DNA from: Candidatus Cloacimonadota bacterium
GTDB lineage: Bacteria; Cloacimonadota; Cloacimonadia; Cloacimonadales; Cloacimonadaceae
NCBI GenBank assembly: GCA_023228285.1
Contig: JALOBM010000070.1
Location: forward strand, 1-9,848
Reading direction: 5' to 3'
DNA length: 9,848 nt
Shown piece by piece: positions 1-6,521 of this stretch; the first letter of the stretch is position 1, and every line of letters begins with the position of its first letter. Made by a program: the position numbers and the translations under genes. The notes beneath the pieces were generated by a model. The model was not told the DNA's origin, did no database searches, and saw only the letters and a program-made list of their open reading frames with translations.

Positions 1-755
1 ACGAAAAGGTTCGCAAAAAGGGTCGCGTCAAGTTCAGCCTGTGTTCCTGCAACAGAAGCCGTACATTTGTCCTTCAGGAAGTAAGTGGGGAACGTGGCTC
101 TTGATACTGCGTAGTCCCCGCTGGGGATCAGCCTGACATTCCTGAGATCTTTCGTGCCCTCTTCTACCAGCATCATCCTGTCTTTAAAAGGAAAGAGGGA
201 GAGGTCCTCCTGGACGATTATGAGATAAAGGCCGTCACATTCTTTGCATGCGGTCTCTATGAGATATCTGTGCCCATAAGTAAATGGGTTGCAGTTCATT
301 ACAGCAGCCCCAATGTTGTCTTGACCCGAAAATATTTTGTTTTGCTGAAGGATCTTACGGTAATCGTCAGAAGATGGTTGTCCGGATTCCATCAGAACAA
401 CAGTCTCAGTCCTTGCCAGTTCGCTGAAGCCCAGATATGCAAATTTATCTGCCATATCACATTTAGTGAAGACGAAAAGGTGGAATATGTTGTTTTCTCT
501 GGCATAACGCAGCAAGTCAGATATCACCATGCCGGATAGGCCGGCTTCCTGCCATTCGGGGTCTGCTGCCACCATTTTTATCACTTTGCCCTGTATGCTT
601 GCAGTCGCGATTATCTTTTCATCGGGGTTTTCTACGACAGCAGTACAGTCAGGTGTGCCTTCAAAGGTCAGTCCGTTTCTCTCAAGCAGAAGTTCCACCT
701 GTTTTTTTTCATTTTTGCTGAGATTTTTTATCGTTCTGGTCTGAAGGCCAAACAT
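1..755 (-). CDS. citC: [citrate (pro-3S)-lyase] ligase CitC, 3' end outside window
   Basis: CitC activates citrate lyase by acetylating the thiol of its phosphoribosyl-dephospho-CoA prosthetic group, using acetate and ATP in the cytoplasm. The 251 residues visible start at an ATG at 755; E. coli CitC has roughly 350, so about 100 C-terminal residues lie left of the window. Residues about 1-130 form the GNAT-like N-terminal domain, with a weak acyl-CoA loop around 63-80. From about 148 the nucleotidylyltransferase domain begins. It shows MNCNPFTYGHRYLIE (153-167) with the TxGH nucleotide-binding signature at T159-H162, then FPFKDR and PSGDY..S.ATFP.YFLK, all recognisable from E. coli CitC. It is the last visible gene of a minus-strand operon, 6 bases after the synthetase gene. 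Its Shine-Dalgarno GAAAAGGA (773-766) lies inside the end of that gene. Whether citrate lyase subunit genes follow to the left cannot be seen. The family call is strong. Confidence 0.92.
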   Translation of the reverse strand, partial: MFGLQTRTIKNLSKNEKKQVELLLERNGLTFEGTPDCTAVVENPDEKIIATASIQGKVIKMVAADPEWQEAGLSGMVISDLLRYARENNIFHLFVFTKCDMADKFAYLGFSELARTETVVLMESGQPSSDDYRKILQQNKIFSGQDNIGAAVMNCNPFTYGHRYLIETACKECDGLYLIIVQEDLSLFPFKDRMMLVEEGTKDLRNVRLIPSGDYAVSRATFPTYFLKDKCTASVAGTQAELDATLFANLF

Positions 756-761
756 TTAGTC

Positions 762-2237
762 TTAGTCCTTTTCAAGTTTTCTTTTTAAAATTTCGCCGAT
801 GCTCGATCTTGGCATCTCGGTGAGGAAATCGATTATTCTGGGAACTTTATAGTATGAAAGTTTTTTCTTGCAGTGTTCGATAAGGTCCTTTGAAGTGACC
901 TTCTCATCCTTTTTCAGCACAACGAATGCTTTTACTATCTCTCCGCTTATTGAGCGGGGCACTCCTATGACAGCCGCCTCAGCTACTGCGGGATGTTCAA
1001 GCAGAACTTTCTCTACTTCCTGTGCATAGACTTTGAAGCCTCCGACGAAGATCACCTCTGTCCTGCGTCCTACAAGGTAGAGATATCCATCTTTGTCGAA
1101 TCTGGCTATGTCACAGGTGTCGAACCATCCGTCCACGAATCTCTTTGCAGTAAGCTCAGGGTTTCGGTAGTAGCATTTTGCCACATTGTCGCCCCTGATC
1201 CAAAGATGGCCTTCTGAACCTGCTGGAAGGACCTTTCCTTCATCATTTCTTATCTCAGCTTCGACACATGATAAAAGTGTGCCGACACTGCCCGCTTTTC
1301 TGTTTTCTATTCCGGGGGCGATCGATACGACCGATGCTGCTTCAGTGAGTCCGTATCCTTCTATAACAGGAACGCCGAGATACTCCTGGGATCTTTTATC
1401 AAAATCCAGAGGAAGCCTGTCGCCTCCGGAGAGTATGTATCTGAGGCTTTTTGGAGGTGTAATTCCCCTTGCAACAGTTCCCAGCAGAAGCGAAATAATA
1501 GTCGGAACTGCGGGCACGATAGTTACAGAGGCATTTCTCATAGCGTCCATTGCAGCTTCAGGAGGCATGAAGGTGGGAAGGACGACCTGACATGTGCCCT
1601 TGACAAGAGGGATCAGGGAACCGCAGACAAATCCGAATGCGTTGAAATTAGGCAGAGCATTAAGAAAAACGTCATCATCCGTCAGTTTGCCAATATGATC
1701 CACACATGCGTTGATGCTGGCATAAAGGTTGGCATGAGTCAAAGGGACAGCCTTCGGTTCGCCTGTAGTGCCGGAAGTGTAAAAAATTACGGCAGTATCT
1801 GTCGATTCTTCATCGGACGTTCTTCCTGCAATGCTTTCTACAGGGGCATCCAAAGAAGTGACGGCACAGGGTATGCCCTCCTCAGAGATAAGCGGGACTA
1901 TGCTTGATGAACCCCTGTAAGTTATAGAGGCGAATACATCTGCGTGCTTCAGCTGTTTTATCAGAGAAACATAACCGCTTCTGGGATCTATAGGTACTAC
2001 AGTTCCTCCAAGCTTCCATATGGCTATCATTGATGCGAGCAGTATTGGGCTGTTGGGAAGAAGGAAAGCCATTCTTTGTCCGGCCTTGAAGCCGCTTGAA
2101 CGGAAGCCTTTCTCGCATTCTTCTGTCAGTTCAAGAAACGCGCCGCCTGACCACCATGTTTTCTGCCACCATATAAATGGTTCTGTCCGAAGTGATTCAA
2201 GGTTTGATATTATGATATCTTCAAGTCTGGGAGCCAA
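762..2237 (-). CDS. AMP-binding acyl-CoA synthetase-like protein (class I adenylate-forming), altered A10 lysine
   Basis: This 491-residue soluble protein belongs to the ANL superfamily, which activates carboxylic acids as acyl-AMP and usually transfers them to CoA. Visible motifs in order are: the A3 P-loop YTSGTTGEPK (153-162), A5 GYGLTEA (294-300), A7 WFDTCDIARF (371-380) with ribose-binding D376, GRR (390-392), and A8 GGFKVYAQEVE (399-409). The C-terminal A10 motif reads PRSSIGEILKRKL (476-488). The usual form is GK[I/V], with the Lys that drives adenylation; here that position is E482. TGD in A7 has also become TCD. The start is a TTG at 2237, supported by GGAGG (2249-2245) with a 7-base spacer. 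Its length is normal for a compact acyl-CoA synthetase. It lies 18 bases after the amidohydrolase gene and 6 before citC, so it is probably cotranscribed with both. The acid substrate cannot be told from sequence. Activity may be reduced, or another Lys (K485, K487) may stand in. Confidence 0.88.
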   Translation of the reverse strand: MAPRLEDIIISNLESLRTEPFIWWQKTWWSGGAFLELTEECEKGFRSSGFKAGQRMAFLLPNSPILLASMIAIWKLGGTVVPIDPRSGYVSLIKQLKHADVFASITYRGSSSIVPLISEEGIPCAVTSLDAPVESIAGRTSDEESTDTAVIFYTSGTTGEPKAVPLTHANLYASINACVDHIGKLTDDDVFLNALPNFNAFGFVCGSLIPLVKGTCQVVLPTFMPPEAAMDAMRNASVTIVPAVPTIISLLLGTVARGITPPKSLRYILSGGDRLPLDFDKRSQEYLGVPVIEGYGLTEAASVVSIAPGIENRKAGSVGTLLSCVEAEIRNDEGKVLPAGSEGHLWIRGDNVAKCYYRNPELTAKRFVDGWFDTCDIARFDKDGYLYLVGRRTEVIFVGGFKVYAQEVEKVLLEHPAVAEAAVIGVPRSISGEIVKAFVVLKKDEKVTSKDLIEHCKKKLSYYKVPRIIDFLTEMPRSSIGEILKRKLEKD

Positions 2238-2255
2238 TGCTTCCCCTCCACTCTA

Positions 2256-3446
2256 TTAAAGCGTCAATGCCATGTATGATTCCCATGCAGCTGAAAAAGG
2301 CAACATGCTCTCAGGGATGTCATATCTGGGATGGTGAAGACCGTATTCCAGCCCGGTGCCCATAAGCATAAAGACAGATGGGACACATGAACTGAAGAAG
2401 GAGAAATCCTCTCCGGAGAGCAACGGCCGTTCCAACATTTTAATGCCATCCTCACCAAAGAAAGGAATACCAACATTTACAACCTTGTCTACCATTTCAG
2501 AGTCATTTTCCACCTGACTGTAATTCCTGGTGTATTCTACTGAAGCAAGGCCTCTGAATGCTTTGGCAATTGCGGGCGCAACAGTTTCAATTCTACTTTG
2601 GACGAAATCCCTTGTTTTTGGGTTGAAAGCGCGCAGTGTTCCCCATATGTTGACCTGTTCCGGTATTACATTATAAGCGTAACCTGCCTCGATCTGTCCG
2701 AAAGATACGACTATCGGATCTCTTGGGTCTATCTCTCTTGTAAGCATCGTCTGTATAGCAACTACGATGTGAGAAGATATCGTTATGGGGTCGATGGCCA
2801 TGTGAGGCTCTGCGGCGTGTCCGGCAGTACCTCTGATGTCGATATGTATCCTGTCTGAAAGCGCTGTAAGGACACCTTTACGCAGGAAAAGCTCACCATA
2901 AGGAATTTCTGACCACCAATTGAGAGAAGCTGCGTTTCCGATGTTGAAAGTTTCAAGGAACCTGTTTTCAACAAGAATCCTGGCCCCGCCTTTTCCTTCA
3001 CCCGCAGGCTGGAAAAGGAATACAACCTTTCTTTTTAATTCATCTCTGTGAAGGGAGAGCACCTTGGCTGCTCCAAGCAGTGACGCCATATGGGCGTCGT
3101 GTCCGCATGCATGCATAAGGCCTGGCATGCACGAAGAGAAGGGGAGCCCTGTCTCTTCTTCAACAGCAAGTGCATCCATACAAGAGCGCAGAAGAACAGC
3201 AGGCCCGGGCAGGTCTTTCCCTAAGATCCCGATTACGGATGTTGGGATCGCAAAACCTGAGATGACCTCCATGCCCTCGATAGAATCGAGAACCCTTGTT
3301 ATTTTGGAGGCAGTGATATTTTCTTCGAACGCGAGTTCGGGGAATTGATGAAAATCCCTTCTCCAATCCCGCATTTCCTCTGAGATGTTCTCTGCTTCAG
3401 TCAGAAGCTGGGCTCCCAGAGCAGATAGTCCTGAATTATCAGACAT
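2256..3446 (-). CDS. M20D-type amidohydrolase with substituted catalytic residues
   Basis: The 396-residue protein matches the M20 peptidase family, subfamily D (aminoacylase, hippurate hydrolase and IAA-amino-acid hydrolase group), which normally splits N-acyl amino acids with a two-metal centre. The fold is complete: the catalytic domain has RSCMDAL (87-93) and MHACGHDAHMA (111-121, ligands C114 and H116), followed by QPAGEGKGGA (146-155). The lid/dimer domain has GHAAEPHMAIDP (209-220), and the C-terminus has LSGEDFS (343-349) and GLHHPRYD (369-376). Compared with the usual QPAEEG, the general-base Glu is G149, with ligand E150 kept. The usual GLHxWPELPxG His ligand is N176 in SLNWWSEIPYG. 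The conserved Asp of RADMDAL is C89. The ATG at 3446 is preceded by AAGGAAG (3461-3455), 8 bases away. It is the first gene of the minus-strand operon. Family membership is clear; ordinary hydrolase activity is doubtful. Confidence 0.9.
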   Translation of the reverse strand: MSDNSGLSALGAQLLTEAENISEEMRDWRRDFHQFPELAFEENITASKITRVLDSIEGMEVISGFAIPTSVIGILGKDLPGPAVLLRSCMDALAVEEETGLPFSSCMPGLMHACGHDAHMASLLGAAKVLSLHRDELKRKVVFLFQPAGEGKGGARILVENRFLETFNIGNAASLNWWSEIPYGELFLRKGVLTALSDRIHIDIRGTAGHAAEPHMAIDPITISSHIVVAIQTMLTREIDPRDPIVVSFGQIEAGYAYNVIPEQVNIWGTLRAFNPKTRDFVQSRIETVAPAIAKAFRGLASVEYTRNYSQVENDSEMVDKVVNVGIPFFGEDGIKMLERPLLSGEDFSFFSSCVPSVFMLMGTGLEYGLHHPRYDIPESMLPFSAAWESYMALTL

Positions 3447-3497
3447 ATCGGATACTTCCTTCCACCTTTAGAAAGCACTAGATGAATAATGGCTTAG

Positions 3498-3527
3498 TTT
3501 ATCACAAATCGGGGATATAGTGTACAA
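3498..3527 (-). promoter_or_regulatory. Candidate promoter for the amidohydrolase-synthetase-citC operon
   Basis: Read on the minus strand, TTGTAC (3527-3522) and GATAAA (3503-3498) are separated by 18 bases, with a TGT extended -10 element directly before the -10 box. This would place transcription start about 40-45 bases before the ATG at 3446. It is a by-eye match with four of six bases in each box. It overlaps the plus-strand candidate serving the rarD-like gene. Confidence 0.35.
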
Positions 3528-3528
3528 T
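3499..3528 (+). promoter_or_regulatory. Candidate promoter for the RarD-like transporter gene
   Basis: TTATCA (3499-3504) and TACAAT (3523-3528) are spaced by 18 bases, roughly 65 bases before the preferred start codon at 3594. The -10 box is good and the -35 box is fair. TATAGT at 3516-3521 is an alternative -10. The candidate lies face to face with the minus-strand promoter, so the two would compete for RNA polymerase. Confidence 0.3.
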
Positions 3529-3579
3529 TGTGCAGTCGGAAGGCCTTTCTTCCTAATTGATGACAGGGGATGCTGAATC

Positions 3580-3585
3580 AGGTGG
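3580..3585 (+). promoter_or_regulatory. Shine-Dalgarno site that favours the downstream RarD start
   Basis: AGGTGG lies 8 bases before the ATG at 3594. The upstream in-frame ATG at 3570 has AGGGG touching it with no spacer, which a ribosome could not use normally. This favours 3594, although 3570 would add only eight residues. Confidence 0.5.
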
Positions 3586-3593
3586 ACCAGAAT

Positions 3594-4478
3594 ATGAAGG
3601 GAATAGTTGCTCTTTTCTTTGCTTATTTTATCTGGGGAGCGATGCCTGTCTACTGGAAAGCACTGGAAGTCGTTTCATCTTTTGAAATATTAGGGCACCG
3701 GGTAATATGGTCCGCGTTATTTACTTTCCTTCTGATGTTTGGACACAGAAACCGTACCATCTTCATGGATATGCTGAAAGAGAGGAAAAAAGACATCTTC
3801 TGGCTTGCAGGAGGGGGATCCCTTATATCTTTCAACTGGGGCCTCTACATATGGGCCGTTAACCATGGAAGAATACTGGAGACAAGCCTTGGCTACTTTA
3901 TCAACCCTCTTGTAAGCATGTTCTTCGGGATGATGTTTTTTAAAGAAAAACTAAATAAAATTCAGACTATCGCACTTTGCCTTGCGGTTCTCGGAGTAAG
4001 TTTGGAACTGATCTCAGTAGGATCAATACCACTTGTTTCAATTGGTCTTGCTATCTCCTTCGGATCGTACGGAGTTCTCAAAAAGGCAGTCAAGGCCAAA
4101 CCCGATATTGCCCTTTTCATTGAAACCCTCACCGTAACTCCGGTCGCCCTGACGTTTCTAATACTTCTGCAGAAAGAAGGGGCTGCATCTTTTCCTTATG
4201 ACGGCCTGACAAATATTCTGTTGGCAGGTACAGGTATACTTACTTCCATCCCTCTCATACTTTTCGCTTATGGTGCATCAAGGGTACCCCTAACGACGAT
4301 AGGCTTCGTCCAATATATATCTCCCACGCTTAGTTTCATGCTTGGCGTCTTTGTCTACAACGAACCTATCCTGATATCGAGGATAACCACATTTATTTTT
4401 ATCTGGGCAGCCCTCACAGTCTATTCAGCAGATGCCATCATCAAGAGCAGACGCAGGGCCGGCAGCAGTAAAGCATGA
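3594..4478 (+). CDS. rarD: RarD/EamA-family inner-membrane transporter
   Basis: This is an integral membrane protein of the drug/metabolite transporter superfamily. It has two EamA repeats and about ten hydrophobic segments over 294 residues (302 from the alternative ATG at 3570). The opening resembles E. coli RarD, with AYFIWGAMPVYWKAL followed by EILGHRVIWS, and the length fits the family's roughly 295-300. RarD was named for an effect on chloramphenicol sensitivity in Pseudomonas; its natural substrate is not settled, so the substrate here is unknown. The second repeat retains ILFAYGASRVPLTTIGFVQYISPT, typical of the family. The C-terminus is short and basic (KSRRRAGSSKA). It is divergent from the amidohydrolase operon and ends 119 bases before the TetR gene. 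I saw no convincing terminator between them, so some read-through into the efflux operon is possible. The family call is firm and the gene symbol is by resemblance. Confidence 0.88.
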   Translation: MKGIVALFFAYFIWGAMPVYWKALEVVSSFEILGHRVIWSALFTFLLMFGHRNRTIFMDMLKERKKDIFWLAGGGSLISFNWGLYIWAVNHGRILETSLGYFINPLVSMFFGMMFFKEKLNKIQTIALCLAVLGVSLELISVGSIPLVSIGLAISFGSYGVLKKAVKAKPDIALFIETLTVTPVALTFLILLQKEGAASFPYDGLTNILLAGTGILTSIPLILFAYGASRVPLTTIGFVQYISPTLSFMLGVFVYNEPILISRITTFIFIWAALTVYSADAIIKSRRRAGSSKA

Positions 4479-4512
4479 CTCCAGTCCTTCAAAGTTAAAA
4501 CTATCAAATATC

Positions 4513-4525
4513 AAAAAAAATTTTT
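4513..4525 (+). promoter_or_regulatory. A8T5 tract, possible UP element
   Basis: A run of eight A followed by five T lies about 9 bases upstream of the -35 box of the tetR promoter. That is near -57 to -45 from the expected transcription start, where the RNA polymerase alpha subunit binds in A/T-rich UP elements. It could equally be intrinsically bent DNA without a specific role. Confidence 0.35.
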
Positions 4526-4533
4526 GGTTCGTG

Positions 4534-4563
4534 TTGACATACATACTTCAGCGTATGTATAAT
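4534..4563 (+). promoter_or_regulatory. Near-consensus sigma-70 promoter of the efflux operon
   Basis: A perfect -35 box TTGACA (4534-4539) and a perfect -10 box TATAAT (4558-4563) are separated by 18 bases. Transcription would start near 4570, leaving a leader of roughly 28 bases before the TTG start of the repressor gene. This is the strongest promoter visible in the window, as expected for an operon held down by its own repressor. Confidence 0.85.
4539..4560. promoter_or_regulatory. Probable TetR/AcrR-type operator
   Basis: A perfect inverted repeat, ATACATAC and GTATGTAT around a 6-base centre TTCAGC, begins at the last base of the -35 box and ends inside the -10 box. A repressor dimer bound here would block RNA polymerase. 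The half-site is like the TACATAC/GTATGTA halves of the known E. coli AcrR operator, and the adjacent gene encodes an AcrR-like regulator. Autoregulation is the natural reading, but binding is inferred. Confidence 0.8.
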
Positions 4564-4585
4564 TCGCTATGCTAACTTTTAGATT

Positions 4586-4590
4586 GGAAG
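4586..4590 (+). promoter_or_regulatory. Shine-Dalgarno site supporting a TTG start
   Basis: GGAAG sits 7 bases before the TTG at 4598. The ATG at 4593 is out of frame and only 2 bases from this site. In-frame sequence upstream reaches a TAG stop at 4580 with no ATG or GTG, so TTG is the only usual start that retains the full DNA-binding domain. Confidence 0.6.
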
Positions 4591-4597
4591 TGATGTA

Positions 4598-5218
4598 TTG
4601 CCAAGAAAGACGAAAGAGGAGTCAATAAAAACAAGAAGCCTGCTTCTTGAAGCGGCTCTTGACGTTTTTTCTGAAAAAAGTTTTTCAGAGGTCACATTGA
4701 GTGAGATAGCAGAACGTGTCGGGATGACAAAAGGCGCGCTTTACTGGCATTTCAAAAATAAAGGCGACTTGCTTTCCAAGCTGATCAAAGAGATATTCCT
4801 TGATTCCGAGATAGAGTTTGCAGAAAAATTAGTCGAGCGCGAGACGTTGGCAGATTTGCGTGATTACTACAATAAAAAACTTATGTTGCCTGACAAAAAT
4901 GACAGGTTTATAAAGATCAATGCCATAATGCTAAGGCGTTTTGAATGGCCGGAGGAGGTAAGGTCAAATTTATTTACCCTTCTGAAGGACCAGATAGCAA
5001 GAGAAAAGAAGATGATCAACGAAATTTTGCTTAGATCAAGGAGGGAGGGGGTCATCAGGCAGGATATTGAGGTAGAGAATGCCTCTTCAGCGATAACCTC
5101 GGTCTTTTATGGCCTTTATATATTGGTTCTGAATGAGATCGTCACAGATGACATTATTAAGAGCACCGATTTTATATTCAACGCATTCAGAAAAGAACTG
5201 ATTTGCACAAAAAACTGA
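4598..5218 (+). CDS. TetR/AcrR-family transcriptional repressor of the efflux operon
   Basis: This 206-residue regulator has an N-terminal TetR DNA-binding domain at about 10-58. The helix-turn-helix at about 33-52 reads TLSEIAERVGMTKGALYWHF, followed by KNKGDLL, very close to AcrR and TtgR. The opening PRKTKEES also resembles AcrR. The remaining helical part (about 65-206) is the ligand-binding and dimer domain, which is poorly conserved and does not reveal the inducer. The gene begins with TTG and is first in a plus-strand operon, 35 bases before the membrane-fusion gene. A palindromic operator lies in its own promoter. The likely model is that drug or other amphipathic ligands release the repressor and turn on the pump. 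Having the repressor in the same transcript as the pump, rather than divergent as with acrR and acrAB, gives direct negative feedback. The family is certain; the regulon is inferred. Confidence 0.92.
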   Translation: MPRKTKEESIKTRSLLLEAALDVFSEKSFSEVTLSEIAERVGMTKGALYWHFKNKGDLLSKLIKEIFLDSEIEFAEKLVERETLADLRDYYNKKLMLPDKNDRFIKINAIMLRRFEWPEEVRSNLFTLLKDQIAREKKMINEILLRSRREGVIRQDIEVENASSAITSVFYGLYILVLNEIVTDDIIKSTDFIFNAFRKELICTKN

Positions 5219-5253
5219 ACATTTTTATTTAAAGAAAGAGCAGGTGCGTTTAA

Positions 5254-6519
5254 ATGACAGCACAAGGGGAAGACGGAAAGATCCAGATCAGGAACACTTC
5301 GGGGAAGTACGGATGGATGAAGGCTATCGTAGTAATTGCAATAATTGTAATAATTGGATTCGCAGCAAAGGGTTATTTAAAATCCGATGCCGCAATAAAA
5401 AATTCTCAGATGCAGCCACCAGCCCCTGCTGTAGTTCTTTATACTGTGACAGAAAAGGACCTGTCTACGAGCCGAAGCTTTATTGGAAAGGTGGAAGCTG
5501 TTCAGACTGTTTCCCTAAAATCCCAGGTTTCAGGAGAGATCGTCAAAGTTAACTTCAAAGAGGGATCCCTTGTAAAGGCAGGGCAGCCCCTTTTTACGAT
5601 AGACCCGAGCCATTATCAGGCTACTGCAGACCTCAGGAAAGCTGAGCTCGAACAGGCTCAGGCAGGATTGGTAAAGGCCGAAAAGTATCTTGCACGTGTT
5701 AAGGCAGCAGACGCGCGCAGTATTTCTGCAAGTGACATAGATGCGGCCGAAAGCGCTTTTTTGCAGGCCAAAGCCGGTGTTTCACAGGCTAAGGCTGTGT
5801 TAAAGCTGGCACAGATAGACCTTTCACATGCCCGGATAACTTCCCCTATAAGCGGACAGATAGGGGCAGCTGCACTTACAAAAGGAAATTATGTAACTCC
5901 CGCTTCAGGCCCTCTTGCAACTATAGTCCAGATGGATCCGATACGTGTCTCTTTTGCCATGCCGGACAAAGATTATCTTAATGAGCTGGAGCAGTTCAAA
6001 AAAAACGGGCCGGTATACGAGACGACTTTGGTTCTTTCTAACGGCAGGGAACTCAATATGCAGGGGGAGCGTGACTTTGAAAGCAATAAAGTTGACGAAA
6101 GGACCGGCACCCTTGAGATGGTGATCCGTTTCCCCAACCCTGAGGGCATACTTATCCCGGGTTCTATGGTCAGGGTAGGGACAAAACCTGTTGAGAAAGA
6201 CACCAGCATAGTTATACCTCAGGAATCGATACTGGCTGATTCACAGGGAAGCTACGTTTATACGGTAGATGGGAATAATATTGCCCATCAGACAAGAATA
6301 GAGCTTGGAGCAGAGATCGGCAGCATGCGTAAGGTCGTCAAGGGTTTAAAGGTAAATGACAGGATCATCCGTATCGGTCTGCAGAATGTGCGTCCGGAAT
6401 CTCCTGTTGCGCCTGCCCAGGCAGAAACGGAAAATAAAACGGCAGCAGAGATCGCAGGACAGAACGAGGTAGAGCTGTCATTGTCTTCCCCTGATTCCCA
6501 AAGCAAAGAAGGAAACTAA
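5254..6519 (+). CDS. RND efflux periplasmic adaptor (membrane-fusion protein)
   Basis: The 421-residue adaptor links the inner-membrane pump to the outer-membrane channel. A single hydrophobic segment at about 24-38 follows a short cytoplasmic stretch. No lipobox Cys is seen, so it is probably anchored by an uncleaved membrane helix rather than a lipid. The lipoyl halves are at about 86-118 ([22 protein letters not shown]) and 195-226 ([10 protein letters not shown]). They flank an Ala/Lys/Glu-rich alpha-helical hairpin at about 120-190. A beta-barrel follows at about 229-310 ([22 protein letters not shown]), then a membrane-proximal domain to about 380. The last 40 residues are a low-complexity Ala/Glu/Ser tail of unknown role. 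The ATG at 5254 has AGGTG (5242-5246) 7 bases away. The stop is 2 bases before the pump gene, indicating translational coupling. This is an AcrA/MexA-type protein; the symbol is withheld because the pump's substrates are unknown. Confidence 0.93.
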   Translation: MTAQGEDGKIQIRNTSGKYGWMKAIVVIAIIVIIGFAAKGYLKSDAAIKNSQMQPPAPAVVLYTVTEKDLSTSRSFIGKVEAVQTVSLKSQVSGEIVKVNFKEGSLVKAGQPLFTIDPSHYQATADLRKAELEQAQAGLVKAEKYLARVKAADARSISASDIDAAESAFLQAKAGVSQAKAVLKLAQIDLSHARITSPISGQIGAAALTKGNYVTPASGPLATIVQMDPIRVSFAMPDKDYLNELEQFKKNGPVYETTLVLSNGRELNMQGERDFESNKVDERTGTLEMVIRFPNPEGILIPGSMVRVGTKPVEKDTSIVIPQESILADSQGSYVYTVDGNNIAHQTRIELGAEIGSMRKVVKGLKVNDRIIRIGLQNVRPESPVAPAQAETENKTAAEIAGQNEVELSLSSPDSQSKEGN

Positions 6520-6521
6520 AG

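Noticed and set aside
270..744. Two plus-strand open frames at the left edge
   Set aside because: The minus strand here encodes CitC with conserved motifs throughout, so both are shadows.
1186..1590. 134-codon plus-strand open frame opposite the acyl-CoA synthetase gene
   Set aside because: It is the mirror of a clear minus-strand gene with intact ANL motifs. Its protein shows no recognisable features.
3538..3553. GGAAG-CTTCC hairpin in the leader of the RarD-like gene
   Set aside because: A 5-base stem with a 6-base loop is expected by chance, and it has no matching partner structure suggesting attenuation.
4512..4526. CAAAAA-TTTTTG inverted repeat after the RarD-like gene as a terminator
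   Set aside because: The stem is only A/T pairs with a three-base loop, with no GC-rich part. Its position just upstream of a strong -35 box fits an UP element better.
5244..5552. Cys-rich 102-codon open frame near the adaptor start
   Set aside because: It overlaps the adaptor gene in another frame. The cysteines come from frame-shifted reading and do not form a paired metal-binding pattern.
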